From contig JAFZBQ010000002.1 of the NCBI GenBank assembly GCA_017561665.1, forward strand, positions 1 to 64,000: a stretch of 64,000 nucleotides of DNA. The letters are read 5' to 3'. Shown here in pieces: positions 18,428-25,397 of the stretch. The translations under genes and the position numbers were made by a program. The notes beneath the pieces were generated by a model, which was given only the letters and a program-made list of their open reading frames with translations, was not told the origin of the DNA and did no database searches. The stretch's first letter is position 1, and each line of letters starts with the position of its first letter. Source of the DNA: Bacteroidales bacterium. GTDB lineage: Bacteria; Bacteroidota; Bacteroidia; Bacteroidales; UBA932.

Positions 18428-18620
18428 CGTCATGCCCGACCCCTTACGTCATGCCCGACCCCTTTCGTCATGCCCGACTTGATCGGGCATCAGATTGCCG
18501 GTCAAGCCGGCAATGACGGGAAAAATCAAGCCGGCAATGACGGGAAAGGTTAAGCCGGCAATGACGGGAAAAATCAAGCCGGCAATGACGGGAAAAATCA
18601 AGCCGGCAATGACGGGAAGG
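18428..18620. repeat. GTCATGCCCGAC-type palindromic repeats and a 24-bp tandem array
   Basis: Three copies of CGTCATGCCCGAC start at 18428, 18447 and 18466; the last closes into a palindrome with GATCGGGCAT. A related unit, CAAGCCGGCAATGACGGG, then recurs at exact 24-bp intervals from 18503, 18527, 18551, 18575 and 18599. The family also appears inside coding sequences at 28.2, 51.0, 51.7, 51.9 and 61.4 kb. The block fills the gap between the gapA terminator and the converging gene at 18637. A 24-bp unit keeps frame (KPAMTGKI repeated), but I do not think it is a gene. Confidence 0.85.
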
Positions 18621-18636
18621 CAATGCCCGCAGCGGT

Positions 18637-19686
18637 CTACTTTACGCGATAAAGGGGTTCATCGTAGAGGAGGTACTTCTTGGCCTTGCGGAGCCACTTC
18701 TGCTCCTCGGTCTTGACCGCCTCGCGCAGCGTGTCGTAATCCACTTCGCCGCGCAGATACTGCATCATTACCTCGTTGCCGGCCAGCGAATCCAGCCGGT
18801 CATTTATGGCGAATTCGGGGCACTGTTCCTTCACAAAGCGCATCAGCCTTAATGTGTGCAGCACCGCATTGTACTGGGGCTCGCCGGGGTTCGGCATCAT
18901 CTGGAATCCGAAGCACTCCTGCCCTGCGTACAGCCCGGAAGCCGGGGTAAAACTGCACCAGCGCATATAGACGCCTTTGTCGTAGACCGGAGAATCCACA
19001 TCGTTCCAGGTGAGCGCATCGCCCCAGGCCAGGTCGCGTCCCCGCTCCAGCTTCTTCATAAACGGCGCGCCGAACATTTCGCACGGACGGGTCGTGCCGT
19101 CGCCCCAGCTCACATTGGTGCCGTTCCACAGCCAGGCGCCGCTCATAAACACCGCAGAGAACAGCCCGGAAAAGCCGCACGGCTGCGGTATGCTCCACTG
19201 CATCAGCTCCCGCGCCGCGTCGTTGGCTGCGGCCGAGATTATATGCAGCGGGAACGTGGCGTTCATCTCGCTGTAGTACATGTTGGCGATCTCGCCCATC
19301 GTGAGGCCGTGCTTGTGCGGCAGGCCGTCGTAATGGCCGCCCTCCACGCACCGCCCGCTGGGATTCAAACGATCTATGATGTATACCGAAACGGGATTCT
19401 CGCTGCGGTTGAGCTCCAGGAAGAAGGCCCGCAGCTGCTTCAGGAACGGATCGAAGCGGGTGCCGGTGAGCTGATGCTCTATCACCACCCCCTGGCACTG
19501 CGCCAGAACGGCGGCATCGTCAAGTGAATGCAGCCGCACTGCGTTGCGGTATCGCGCCAGCGTATAGTACAGATACTCACCGTATTGCGGGTGCCACGCA
19601 GTGTCGTCGTCCAAGACCGCGATGCGGCCCCGGCGCAGCGTCATATCCTCCTGCTCCAGCAGCGGCGTAGTCCTGAAAGAGAACAT
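18637..19686 (-). CDS. DUF1343 / NamZ-like exo-N-acetylmuramidase family protein
   Basis: 349 residues. The family's ordered motifs are present: GTRFDPF, IDRLNPSGRCVEGG, HKHGLTMGEIANMYYSE, WNGTNVSWGDGTTRPCEMFG, CSFTPASGLYAGQECFGF. They correspond to the DUF1343 (PF07075) NamZ family, in which characterised members release terminal N-acetylmuramic acid from peptidoglycan fragments. Unusually, no signal peptide is visible (MFSFRTTPLLEQEDM), whereas many family members are exported, so it may act in the cytoplasm. It is 3 bp downstream of glmM, in keeping with a cell-wall amino-sugar salvage role. Confidence 0.82.
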   Translation of the reverse strand: MFSFRTTPLLEQEDMTLRRGRIAVLDDDTAWHPQYGEYLYYTLARYRNAVRLHSLDDAAVLAQCQGVVIEHQLTGTRFDPFLKQLRAFFLELNRSENPVSVYIIDRLNPSGRCVEGGHYDGLPHKHGLTMGEIANMYYSEMNATFPLHIISAAANDAARELMQWSIPQPCGFSGLFSAVFMSGAWLWNGTNVSWGDGTTRPCEMFGAPFMKKLERGRDLAWGDALTWNDVDSPVYDKGVYMRWCSFTPASGLYAGQECFGFQMMPNPGEPQYNAVLHTLRLMRFVKEQCPEFAINDRLDSLAGNEVMMQYLRGEVDYDTLREAVKTEEQKWLRKAKKYLLYDEPLYRVK

Positions 19687-19689
19687 ACG

Positions 19690-21051
19690 CTACAGGATTT
19701 CGTTGGCGACGTCTATGATCTCTTCTGCAATGGCCTGGCTGACAACCTCAACCGGAGCCTCGGCATAAACGCGGATGATAGGCTCGGTGTTGGATTTGCG
19801 CAGGATGACCCACATCTTGTCGGCCTCGAAGTCGACACGCACGCCGTCTATGGTGGTGAGCTTCTCGTGCGCGTATTTCTTCTTGACAGCCTCAAACACC
19901 TTGTCGGCAGCCGCCGCGTTGGGCAGTTCGATGCGGTTCTTGGAGATGTAATAATCGGGCAGAGTTGCGCGCAGGGCGCTGGCACTCAGCTTTTTGTGAG
20001 CCAGGTAAGAAAGGAACAGCGCCACGCCAATCAGCGCGTCACGGCCGTGGTGCAGGGCGGGATAAATCACGCCGCCGTTGCCCTCGCCGCCAATCACGGC
20101 ACCCACCTCGTGCATCTTGGTGGTCACGTTCACCTCACCTACTGCAGAGAAGTAGTAAGGACAGCCGTGAGCCTCCGTAACGTCGCGCAGAGCGCGGCTG
20201 GAAGAGATGTTCGAAACTGTGGGGCCCTTCACGTTGTCCAGTACATAGTCGGCAACGGCCACCAGGGTGTATTCCTCGCCGAACGGCTCGCCGTTCTCGC
20301 AAATAAGCGCCAGGCGGTCCACATCGGGGTCGACGCTGATACCCAGGTCGGCATTGTTGGCCACCACGGTCTGGCTCAGGCCGATAAGGTTGGCCGGCAG
20401 CGGCTCGGGATTGTGGGCGAAATGGCCCGTAGGCTCACCGTTGATGGTGATGCACTCCACGCCCAGCTGTTCCAGGAGACGGGGCATCACTACCCCACCC
20501 ACCGAATTCACGGGATCCAGTACGACCTTGAAATGGGCGTCCTTTATCGCCTTCAGATCCACCAGTTTATCGGCCTTTACGGCATCGATGTGAATCTGGG
20601 TATAATCTTTATTGGTGACGGTGCCGAGCTCCATCACCTCCTTGAAATCAAAATCCTCCCTGGCGGCGGCGGACAGAACCTCCTTGCCCTCGGCGTCGGT
20701 GAGGAATTCGCCGTTGCTGCCCAGAAGTTTGAGGGCATTCCACTGCGTCGGGTTGTGGCTGGCGGTGATGATGATGCCGCCGTCGGCCTTCTCGCCGGTA
20801 ACTGCCAGTTCCGTGGTCGGAGTGGTCGCCATACCTATATTGACAACCTCTACACCGCAGGCTACCAGTGTGTTACAAACGATTCCGTCTACCATTGGGC
20901 CGGAGATGCGGGCATCGCGGCCCACAACTACCTTCCCCCGGCCTCGCGCGAACGCCGCCGTAAACTTCACGATATCAACCGGGGTCAAAGCGTCGCCCAC
21001 TGCGCCGCCGATGGTGCCCCTGATTCCGGATATTGATTTGATAAGTGTCAT
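19690..21051 (-). CDS. glmM: Phosphoglucosamine mutase
   Basis: The start at 21051 (MTLIKSISGIRG) matches the usual N-terminus; 63 bases of open frame upstream are ignored. The product is 453 residues. The phosphoserine loop is ITASHNPTQWNALK (Ser98), the metal loop SVDPDVDRLAL, the sugar loop GEGNGGVIYP, and the phosphate clamp RKSNTEPIIRVY. These point to the GlmM/phosphomannomutase class that makes glucosamine-1-phosphate for UDP-GlcNAc. The Arg-Lys-Ser-Asn-Thr clamp is the archaeal-like variant common in Bacteroidota. It diverges from rpmE. Confidence 0.9.
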   Translation of the reverse strand: MTLIKSISGIRGTIGGAVGDALTPVDIVKFTAAFARGRGKVVVGRDARISGPMVDGIVCNTLVACGVEVVNIGMATTPTTELAVTGEKADGGIIITASHNPTQWNALKLLGSNGEFLTDAEGKEVLSAAAREDFDFKEVMELGTVTNKDYTQIHIDAVKADKLVDLKAIKDAHFKVVLDPVNSVGGVVMPRLLEQLGVECITINGEPTGHFAHNPEPLPANLIGLSQTVVANNADLGISVDPDVDRLALICENGEPFGEEYTLVAVADYVLDNVKGPTVSNISSSRALRDVTEAHGCPYYFSAVGEVNVTTKMHEVGAVIGGEGNGGVIYPALHHGRDALIGVALFLSYLAHKKLSASALRATLPDYYISKNRIELPNAAAADKVFEAVKKKYAHEKLTTIDGVRVDFEADKMWVILRKSNTEPIIRVYAEAPVEVVSQAIAEEIIDVANEIL

Positions 21052-21074
21052 ACTTAAATAATTTTGTGTCTCGA

Positions 21075-21082
21075 CAAATATA
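21075..21082 (-). promoter_or_regulatory. glmM -7 promoter element
   Basis: The minus strand reads TATATTTG, 24 bp before the glmM ATG at 21051. No clear -33 box is visible. Confidence 0.5.
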
Positions 21083-21101
21083 TCTAATTTTCGTCTAATG
21101 A

Positions 21102-21131
21102 TTGTAATAATCAAATAAATTGTTACATTTG
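21102..21131 (+). promoter_or_regulatory. rpmE promoter (-33/-7)
   Basis: TACATTTG at 21124-21131 matches the -7 consensus. A TTG in ATTG at 21101-21104 sits 19 bp upstream as a weak -33. The leader to the ATG at 21158 is about 20 nt. Confidence 0.6.
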
Positions 21132-21157
21132 CGGTCCCAAAACAAAACCTTACGAAA

Positions 21158-21415
21158 ATGAAGAAAGGAATCCATCCCGAAAGTTACCGTCTTGTTGCTT
21201 TCAAGGATATGTCAAACGACCACGTGTTCATTACACGTTCCTGTGCCAACACCAAGGAGACTATCACAGTCGACGGCGTTGAGTACCCGGTTGTCAAAGT
21301 CGAGATTTCCAACACTTCTCACCCGTTCTACACTGGTAAGATGAAACTCGTCGACACCGCCGGCCGCGTTGATAAATTCTACAGCCGCTACGGCAAGAAG
21401 GACCAGAAGAAATAA
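21158..21415 (+). CDS. rpmE: 50S ribosomal protein L31 type B
   Basis: 85 residues. MKKGIHPESYRLVAFKDMS, ETITVDGVEYPVVKVEISN and SHPFYTGKMKLVDTAGRVDKF (read in pieces) are the type B L31 signature. The zinc-binding CxxC of type A L31 is absent; one Cys remains (RSCANTK). It is a component of the large-subunit central protuberance and intersubunit bridge. It is monocistronic, between its own promoter and a bidirectional terminator. Confidence 0.95.
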   Translation: MKKGIHPESYRLVAFKDMSNDHVFITRSCANTKETITVDGVEYPVVKVEISNTSHPFYTGKMKLVDTAGRVDKFYSRYGKKDQKK

Positions 21416-21451
21416 TTCTCCGGCACCTCTTCAGCTAACAAGATATGACTT

Positions 21452-21483
21452 AAAAAGCCAGCCTCAAGGAGGTTGGCTTTTTT
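21452..21483. terminator. Bidirectional terminator between rpmE and the lipoprotein unit
   Basis: AAAAAGCC on the left and GGCTTTTT on the right frame a hairpin with stem GCCAGCCTC / GAGGTTGGC (one G-T pair). Runs of A and T on either side suit both strands. Confidence 0.85.
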
Positions 21484-21487
21484 GATA

Positions 21488-21631
21488 TTAAGGTTCATCT
21501 TCAATGGGATCGGTCGGGATTTCCGTGCCTTCGCCATAATTCGTTCCCTGAAGAATATTTCTGACGGTCTTGATTTCAAAAATCTCAGCCTCAGGAGCCT
21601 CGTACGGGCTTATCTTATTAAGTATATCCAT
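21488..21631 (-). CDS. Small hypothetical protein (47 aa) downstream of a surface lipoprotein
   Basis: The ATG at 21631 opens a 47-residue frame ending in TAA at 21488: MDILNKISPYEAPEAEIFEI, then KTVRNILQGTNYGEGTEIP and TDPIEDEP. It begins 11 bp after the stop of the phosphatase lipoprotein gene and ends just before a bidirectional terminator, so it fits neatly as the last gene of that unit. The pattern (short basic/hydrophobic start, a PEAEIFEIKTVRNIL core, acidic Gly/Pro tail) resembles tiny proteins I know to follow fimbrillin-type genes in Bacteroidales. No function is assigned. Confidence 0.55.
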   Translation of the reverse strand: MDILNKISPYEAPEAEIFEIKTVRNILQGTNYGEGTEIPTDPIEDEP

Positions 21632-21642
21632 AGGTAATGATA

Positions 21643-23640
21643 TTATTCGTTAGAAAGTGGAGCCGTTTCCAGCATTGCTTCCTGGAAGGCCTGGATCTTT
21701 GAGGACGGTATACCGAAGGTACTCGTCACATAGTTTACGGCCCTGTCCTGGAAAGTTGTACCGGTCTTTCCGTTTATACGCTCTACACCGCGAGGATAGT
21801 AGTACCAGCTATTAGTCTTATCTTTCCGCTTGCGATACGTGCCACCGTCAAGGGAAGGGAAGAAAGATGTAAGTTCGTAATCGATGTCGCAATAGAGGGG
21901 ATCCACACCCAGCACCGCCTCTATCATCAAGCACACGAACGCGGTGCGGTCGGCCCCGACCTTGCAGTGTATATATACCACTTTGTCATTTATAGCAGCA
22001 TTCATGATACGGGTAAGAGTAGCTCCCATATTGTCATGATTGGTCAGATCGTCTATGCTGTTATACGTCTCCTGGGTATGGCCCACGTAAGTATCAGCGT
22101 CTTTCGTGGGTATCTGGTCCAGGCCAAGGCCGTTGAACATATAACTGCCATCATAGCTGGCCTGCTGTACCTGATTGTACCGCAAGTCCACATCCAGTTC
22201 AACCTTCATCTTGTTCTTGATGAAAGCCAGCTGGTTATTGGAAGATGTCCTGTCCATATTGGCGCCACGGAAAATCTTTCCGTACTTGAGAGTCCTGCCA
22301 TCGATTGTCGGCAACCCGCCAAAATCACGGCAATTGTTTGCGTACTGGAAGCCGCTCGGACTTTCTGCCACCCTTATCATACGCCTGCGGCCGGAGGTCC
22401 TGAAATGGCCTTCCGCAACCCGGGTATTGCCACTGCTGACCACATACCAGTATTGCCTGCCCGGAATCAGGTTATAAATATCGGCCGACGTCGTGGTGGT
22501 TGTCACATACGCCATTTCCACTTCATCTGTAAGGTCGGCATCGTTGTATACCGACACCGTCGCGCTTGAAACCGGAGTGGACCAGCTCACAGGGACAGGT
22601 TGGGGCAGGTCAAGACGGTTGGTGCTGCTTTTGTATTTGGCGTAAGTTTCTATATAAGAATTATTGTCATTTGGGGTGTAAGGATTTGCCTCCACGGCAT
22701 TTAAATAATCGGACACCCCCTGGTTTTCCAGACTGTAGACAACTTCCGGAGTCCTGACGGCCTTGTCCAGATCCAGGTTGAACCGTTTCAGGCCATTGCG
22801 GGCGAACACTTTGCCGGTAGTATGGAAGGTGTATGTCGCAAGATCGGTAACAACCACGAAATCGCCCGTATAGGTTCCGGGGGGCACCACCATATACATG
22901 TGGCTTGCGGCGGCCCCGTCTTTAGTAGCCGCCACCGTGCCGCTTTGCGTAAGTTTTACAGAAGAAACGACAGAAGATCCCGCCGGCCAGCCAAGCTCCA
23001 TCAAATCTATGTTTGAAGCAGAAACGCCTGTGATATCCAGTGAAGCTTCTCCGCTAATGGGATTTGTGCCCTCGCTCACATTAAAAGAAATGGCGCGGAC
23101 CGTCTCCCCGGCATAATTGGAAGAGAAAACCTTGTAATCTATTATGGAGCCAAGGTTGCGGAACCGGATTATGCCGCTGCTGCCGTCCCCTTCGCTTACC
23201 TGGAAAGGAATGCCCACCATAGGCATTGCAGAACGTGCCCCACCCTTCTGTACGGCAGCAAATGTTATCTTGGTATCGGCGGCATTGCCGTTACCTTCTT
23301 GATAAGGATAATAAGAATACACCGATGTACCGGCGGCAAGCGGCACGCTGCTGGACAGGAGTATTGTCTTGGGGTTTGTGGTAACATCCACAGGAGCCTG
23401 CCTTGAATAACCGGGGCCGGCAAAAAGGCCGACATTGTCGCCATCTTCCCAGAAAACTCCGTCGTCGCACAGGGTAGCCTTGGTCTCGCTTTCCTCTATG
23501 GCGAAGCGATATTCGTAGTACGGCACAACGGATTCTTCCGTTTCCGTTGTAAAAGGAGCATCTACCTCTCTGTAAGTACAAGACAGAAAGGCAGATATGG
23601 CGGTGATGGCTGTGATCAGCCGGACGAAGCACCGTTTCAT
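21643..23640 (-). CDS. Surface lipoprotein: fimbrillin-like N-terminus fused to a tyrosine-phosphatase-like domain
   Basis: 665 residues with a lipoprotein signal (MKRCFVRLITAITAISAFLSC). Residues ~30-300 look like a fimbrillin/Mfa-type module (KATLCDDGVFWEDGDNVGLF, VYSYYPYQEGN). A fibronectin-III-like stretch follows (VSWSTPVSSATVSVYNDADL). The C-terminal ~250 residues match the PF13350-type protein tyrosine/lipid phosphatase family: NNCRDFGGLPTIDGRTLKYG, KIFRGANM and the P-loop HCKVGADRTAF with nucleophile Cys559 and Arg565. It should be an extracellular phosphatase anchored at the outer membrane; substrates such as phospho-inositol, phosphotyrosine or phospholipid are speculation. It is followed by a 47-aa ORF. 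Confidence 0.82.
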   Translation of the reverse strand: MKRCFVRLITAITAISAFLSCTYREVDAPFTTETEESVVPYYEYRFAIEESETKATLCDDGVFWEDGDNVGLFAGPGYSRQAPVDVTTNPKTILLSSSVPLAAGTSVYSYYPYQEGNGNAADTKITFAAVQKGGARSAMPMVGIPFQVSEGDGSSGIIRFRNLGSIIDYKVFSSNYAGETVRAISFNVSEGTNPISGEASLDITGVSASNIDLMELGWPAGSSVVSSVKLTQSGTVAATKDGAAASHMYMVVPPGTYTGDFVVVTDLATYTFHTTGKVFARNGLKRFNLDLDKAVRTPEVVYSLENQGVSDYLNAVEANPYTPNDNNSYIETYAKYKSSTNRLDLPQPVPVSWSTPVSSATVSVYNDADLTDEVEMAYVTTTTTSADIYNLIPGRQYWYVVSSGNTRVAEGHFRTSGRRRMIRVAESPSGFQYANNCRDFGGLPTIDGRTLKYGKIFRGANMDRTSSNNQLAFIKNKMKVELDVDLRYNQVQQASYDGSYMFNGLGLDQIPTKDADTYVGHTQETYNSIDDLTNHDNMGATLTRIMNAAINDKVVYIHCKVGADRTAFVCLMIEAVLGVDPLYCDIDYELTSFFPSLDGGTYRKRKDKTNSWYYYPRGVERINGKTGTTFQDRAVNYVTSTFGIPSSKIQAFQEAMLETAPLSNE

Positions 23641-23653
23641 GGCGATGTTGCGT

Positions 23654-25312
23654 TTATTTGATCAGACTTTTCAGGATGTCGTTGGTAATGCGGCGAGTGG
23701 CGGTGTTCACTGCGCTTTTTGCCGCTTTCTTGACGGCGGTGCTGGCAGAAGACGACTTTTTGGTGGTGGTCTTCTTGCTGGCCGTCGTTTTCTTGGAGGT
23801 AGTGGTTTTCTTCTTGGTGCCAGTGATGCTCTTGGCGGCGTTGGTGGCCAGGCTGCGGGCAAACGAAGTCGCCGCGGCGGCTATCATGGTGCCGAAGATG
23901 GTGCGTTTGATGCCGCTTCCGGACGATTTCTTCTTGGATGCGGCGGCCTTTTCTTTCTCTTTGGCGGCTTTTTGCAGTGCTTTCTCCTCTTCCTTGGCGG
24001 CCTTCTCGGCAGCCTTTTCTGCGGCCTCGTACTGGGCCGTGAGCACCTCGTATGCGCTTTCGCGGTCAAAGAAACCGTCGTAATTCAGGATCTTCTGCGG
24101 GGCGTTCTTGTTGATATCCAGCCTCTGGCCTTCTGTGATGGCACCGATGGAACTCAGCGGGAACAGTATCTTGGCGCGTTCCACAACCGTGGGTGCGCCT
24201 TTATCGTCCAGGAAGCTGACCAGCGCCTCGCCGGTCTCCAACTGGGTGATAGCCTCGGCAGTATCGAACGCCGGGTTGGCGCGGAAGGTCTCTGCGGCAA
24301 CTTTGACCGCCTTCTGGTCGCGCGGAGTGTAGGCGCGAAGGGCGTGCTGCACGCGGTTACCAAGCTGACCCAGCACGCTGTCGGGAATATCGGTGGGCGA
24401 CTGTGTCACGAAATATACACCGACGCCCTTGCTTCGGATCAGGCGGACAACCTGTTCGATCTTGTCTGTCAGCGCCTTGGGAGTGTCGGTAAAGAGCATG
24501 TGCGCCTCGTCAAAAAAGAACACCAGTTTTGGCTTGTCCAGATCGCCGACCTCTGGGAGCGTGGTGTAAAGTTCTGTCAGCAGCCAGAACAGGAAGGTCG
24601 AATAGAGCTTGGGGCGCATCATCAGTTCGTCGGCGGCCAGGACATTCATAACGCCCTTGCCATCCTCAACATCCATCAAATCGGCCACGGAGAAGGCCGG
24701 CTCGCCGAAGAACTTGTCGGCGCCCTGGTCTTCCAGGGTGAGGATGGCGCGCTGGATGGCACCGATGGATGCCGCCGATACATTGCCGTAGGTGGTGGTG
24801 TACTCCGCCGCGTTCTTGCTCACGAAGTCCAGCATCATCCGCAGGTCTTTAATGTCGATAAGCAGCAGGTTATAATCGTCGGCGATGCGGAACACTATGT
24901 TCAGCACGCCGGTCTGCACGTCGTTGAGCTCCAGCATACGGGCCAGCAGCATCGGGCCCATTGCCGATACGGTGGTGCGCATGGTGTGTCCCTGCTTGCC
25001 GAACACGTCAAAGAAGCGGGTCGGACACCCCTGGAACTGAGGATCCTCTATGCCGAACTCCGGCATGCGTTTCTGGATGAACTTGGAGATGGCGCCCGGC
25101 TGGCTGATACCGCTCAGGTCGCCCTTCATATCGGCCATGAAGCACGGCACACCAGCCTGGCAGAATGTCTCCGCCAGCACCTGCAGGGTGACGGTCTTAC
25201 CGGTACCGGTGGCGCCGGCCACCAGACCGTGACGGTTCAGCATCTTGGGGTTAATATAAATGGGACCGTTGTCACAATGGGCAACATACATCAACTCGTC
25301 AGAAGTGTACAT
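23654..25312 (-). CDS. DUF853 / HerA-like ATPase with a basic Lys/Ala-rich tail
   Basis: 552 residues. Walker A is GATGTGKTVT (Lys39). Walker B is LVFFFDEAHMLF. IDIKDLRMMLDF, VYFVTQSPTDIPDSVLGQLGN and HALRAYTPRDQKAVKVAAETF are typical of the YjgR/DUF853 branch of HerA-FtsK-like ATPases. From about residue 440 a coiled segment rich in Ala, Glu and Lys leads into a very basic tail (KKKTTTSKKTTASKKTT, KKSSSASTAVKKAAKSA) that resembles histone-H1-like nucleic-acid-binding tails. The function is probably nucleic-acid translocation, unproven. Two AAACG units at 10-bp spacing directly precede the ATG. Confidence 0.85.
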   Translation of the reverse strand: MYTSDELMYVAHCDNGPIYINPKMLNRHGLVAGATGTGKTVTLQVLAETFCQAGVPCFMADMKGDLSGISQPGAISKFIQKRMPEFGIEDPQFQGCPTRFFDVFGKQGHTMRTTVSAMGPMLLARMLELNDVQTGVLNIVFRIADDYNLLLIDIKDLRMMLDFVSKNAAEYTTTYGNVSAASIGAIQRAILTLEDQGADKFFGEPAFSVADLMDVEDGKGVMNVLAADELMMRPKLYSTFLFWLLTELYTTLPEVGDLDKPKLVFFFDEAHMLFTDTPKALTDKIEQVVRLIRSKGVGVYFVTQSPTDIPDSVLGQLGNRVQHALRAYTPRDQKAVKVAAETFRANPAFDTAEAITQLETGEALVSFLDDKGAPTVVERAKILFPLSSIGAITEGQRLDINKNAPQKILNYDGFFDRESAYEVLTAQYEAAEKAAEKAAKEEEKALQKAAKEKEKAAASKKKSSGSGIKRTIFGTMIAAAATSFARSLATNAAKSITGTKKKTTTSKKTTASKKTTTKKSSSASTAVKKAAKSAVNTATRRITNDILKSLIK

Positions 25313-25315
25313 AAT

Positions 25316-25330
25316 CGTTTATAAACGTTT
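25316..25330 (-). repeat. Two AAACG units 10 bp apart in the leader of the DUF853 gene
   Basis: On the minus strand AAACG occurs at 25330-25326 and 25320-25316, each preceded by TTTAT, ending 3 bp before the ATG at 25312. The unit and period are the same as in the nine-copy array at 33.9 kb. Confidence 0.7.
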
Positions 25331-25397
25331 ATAAATGGATATTATATTCCAAATATAACGAATTTTACGCACACTCCCAAGACTGCGCCCTAAAAAA

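Noticed and set aside
18503..18616. Possible CRISPR array
   Set aside because: The 24-bp period has units almost abutting, with 6-bp near-identical gaps and no unique spacers; no cas genes.
18495..18716. 73-aa frame with KPAMTGKI repeats
   Set aside because: It is the translation of the 24-bp tandem array and runs into the antisense of the NamZ-like gene; no start signal.
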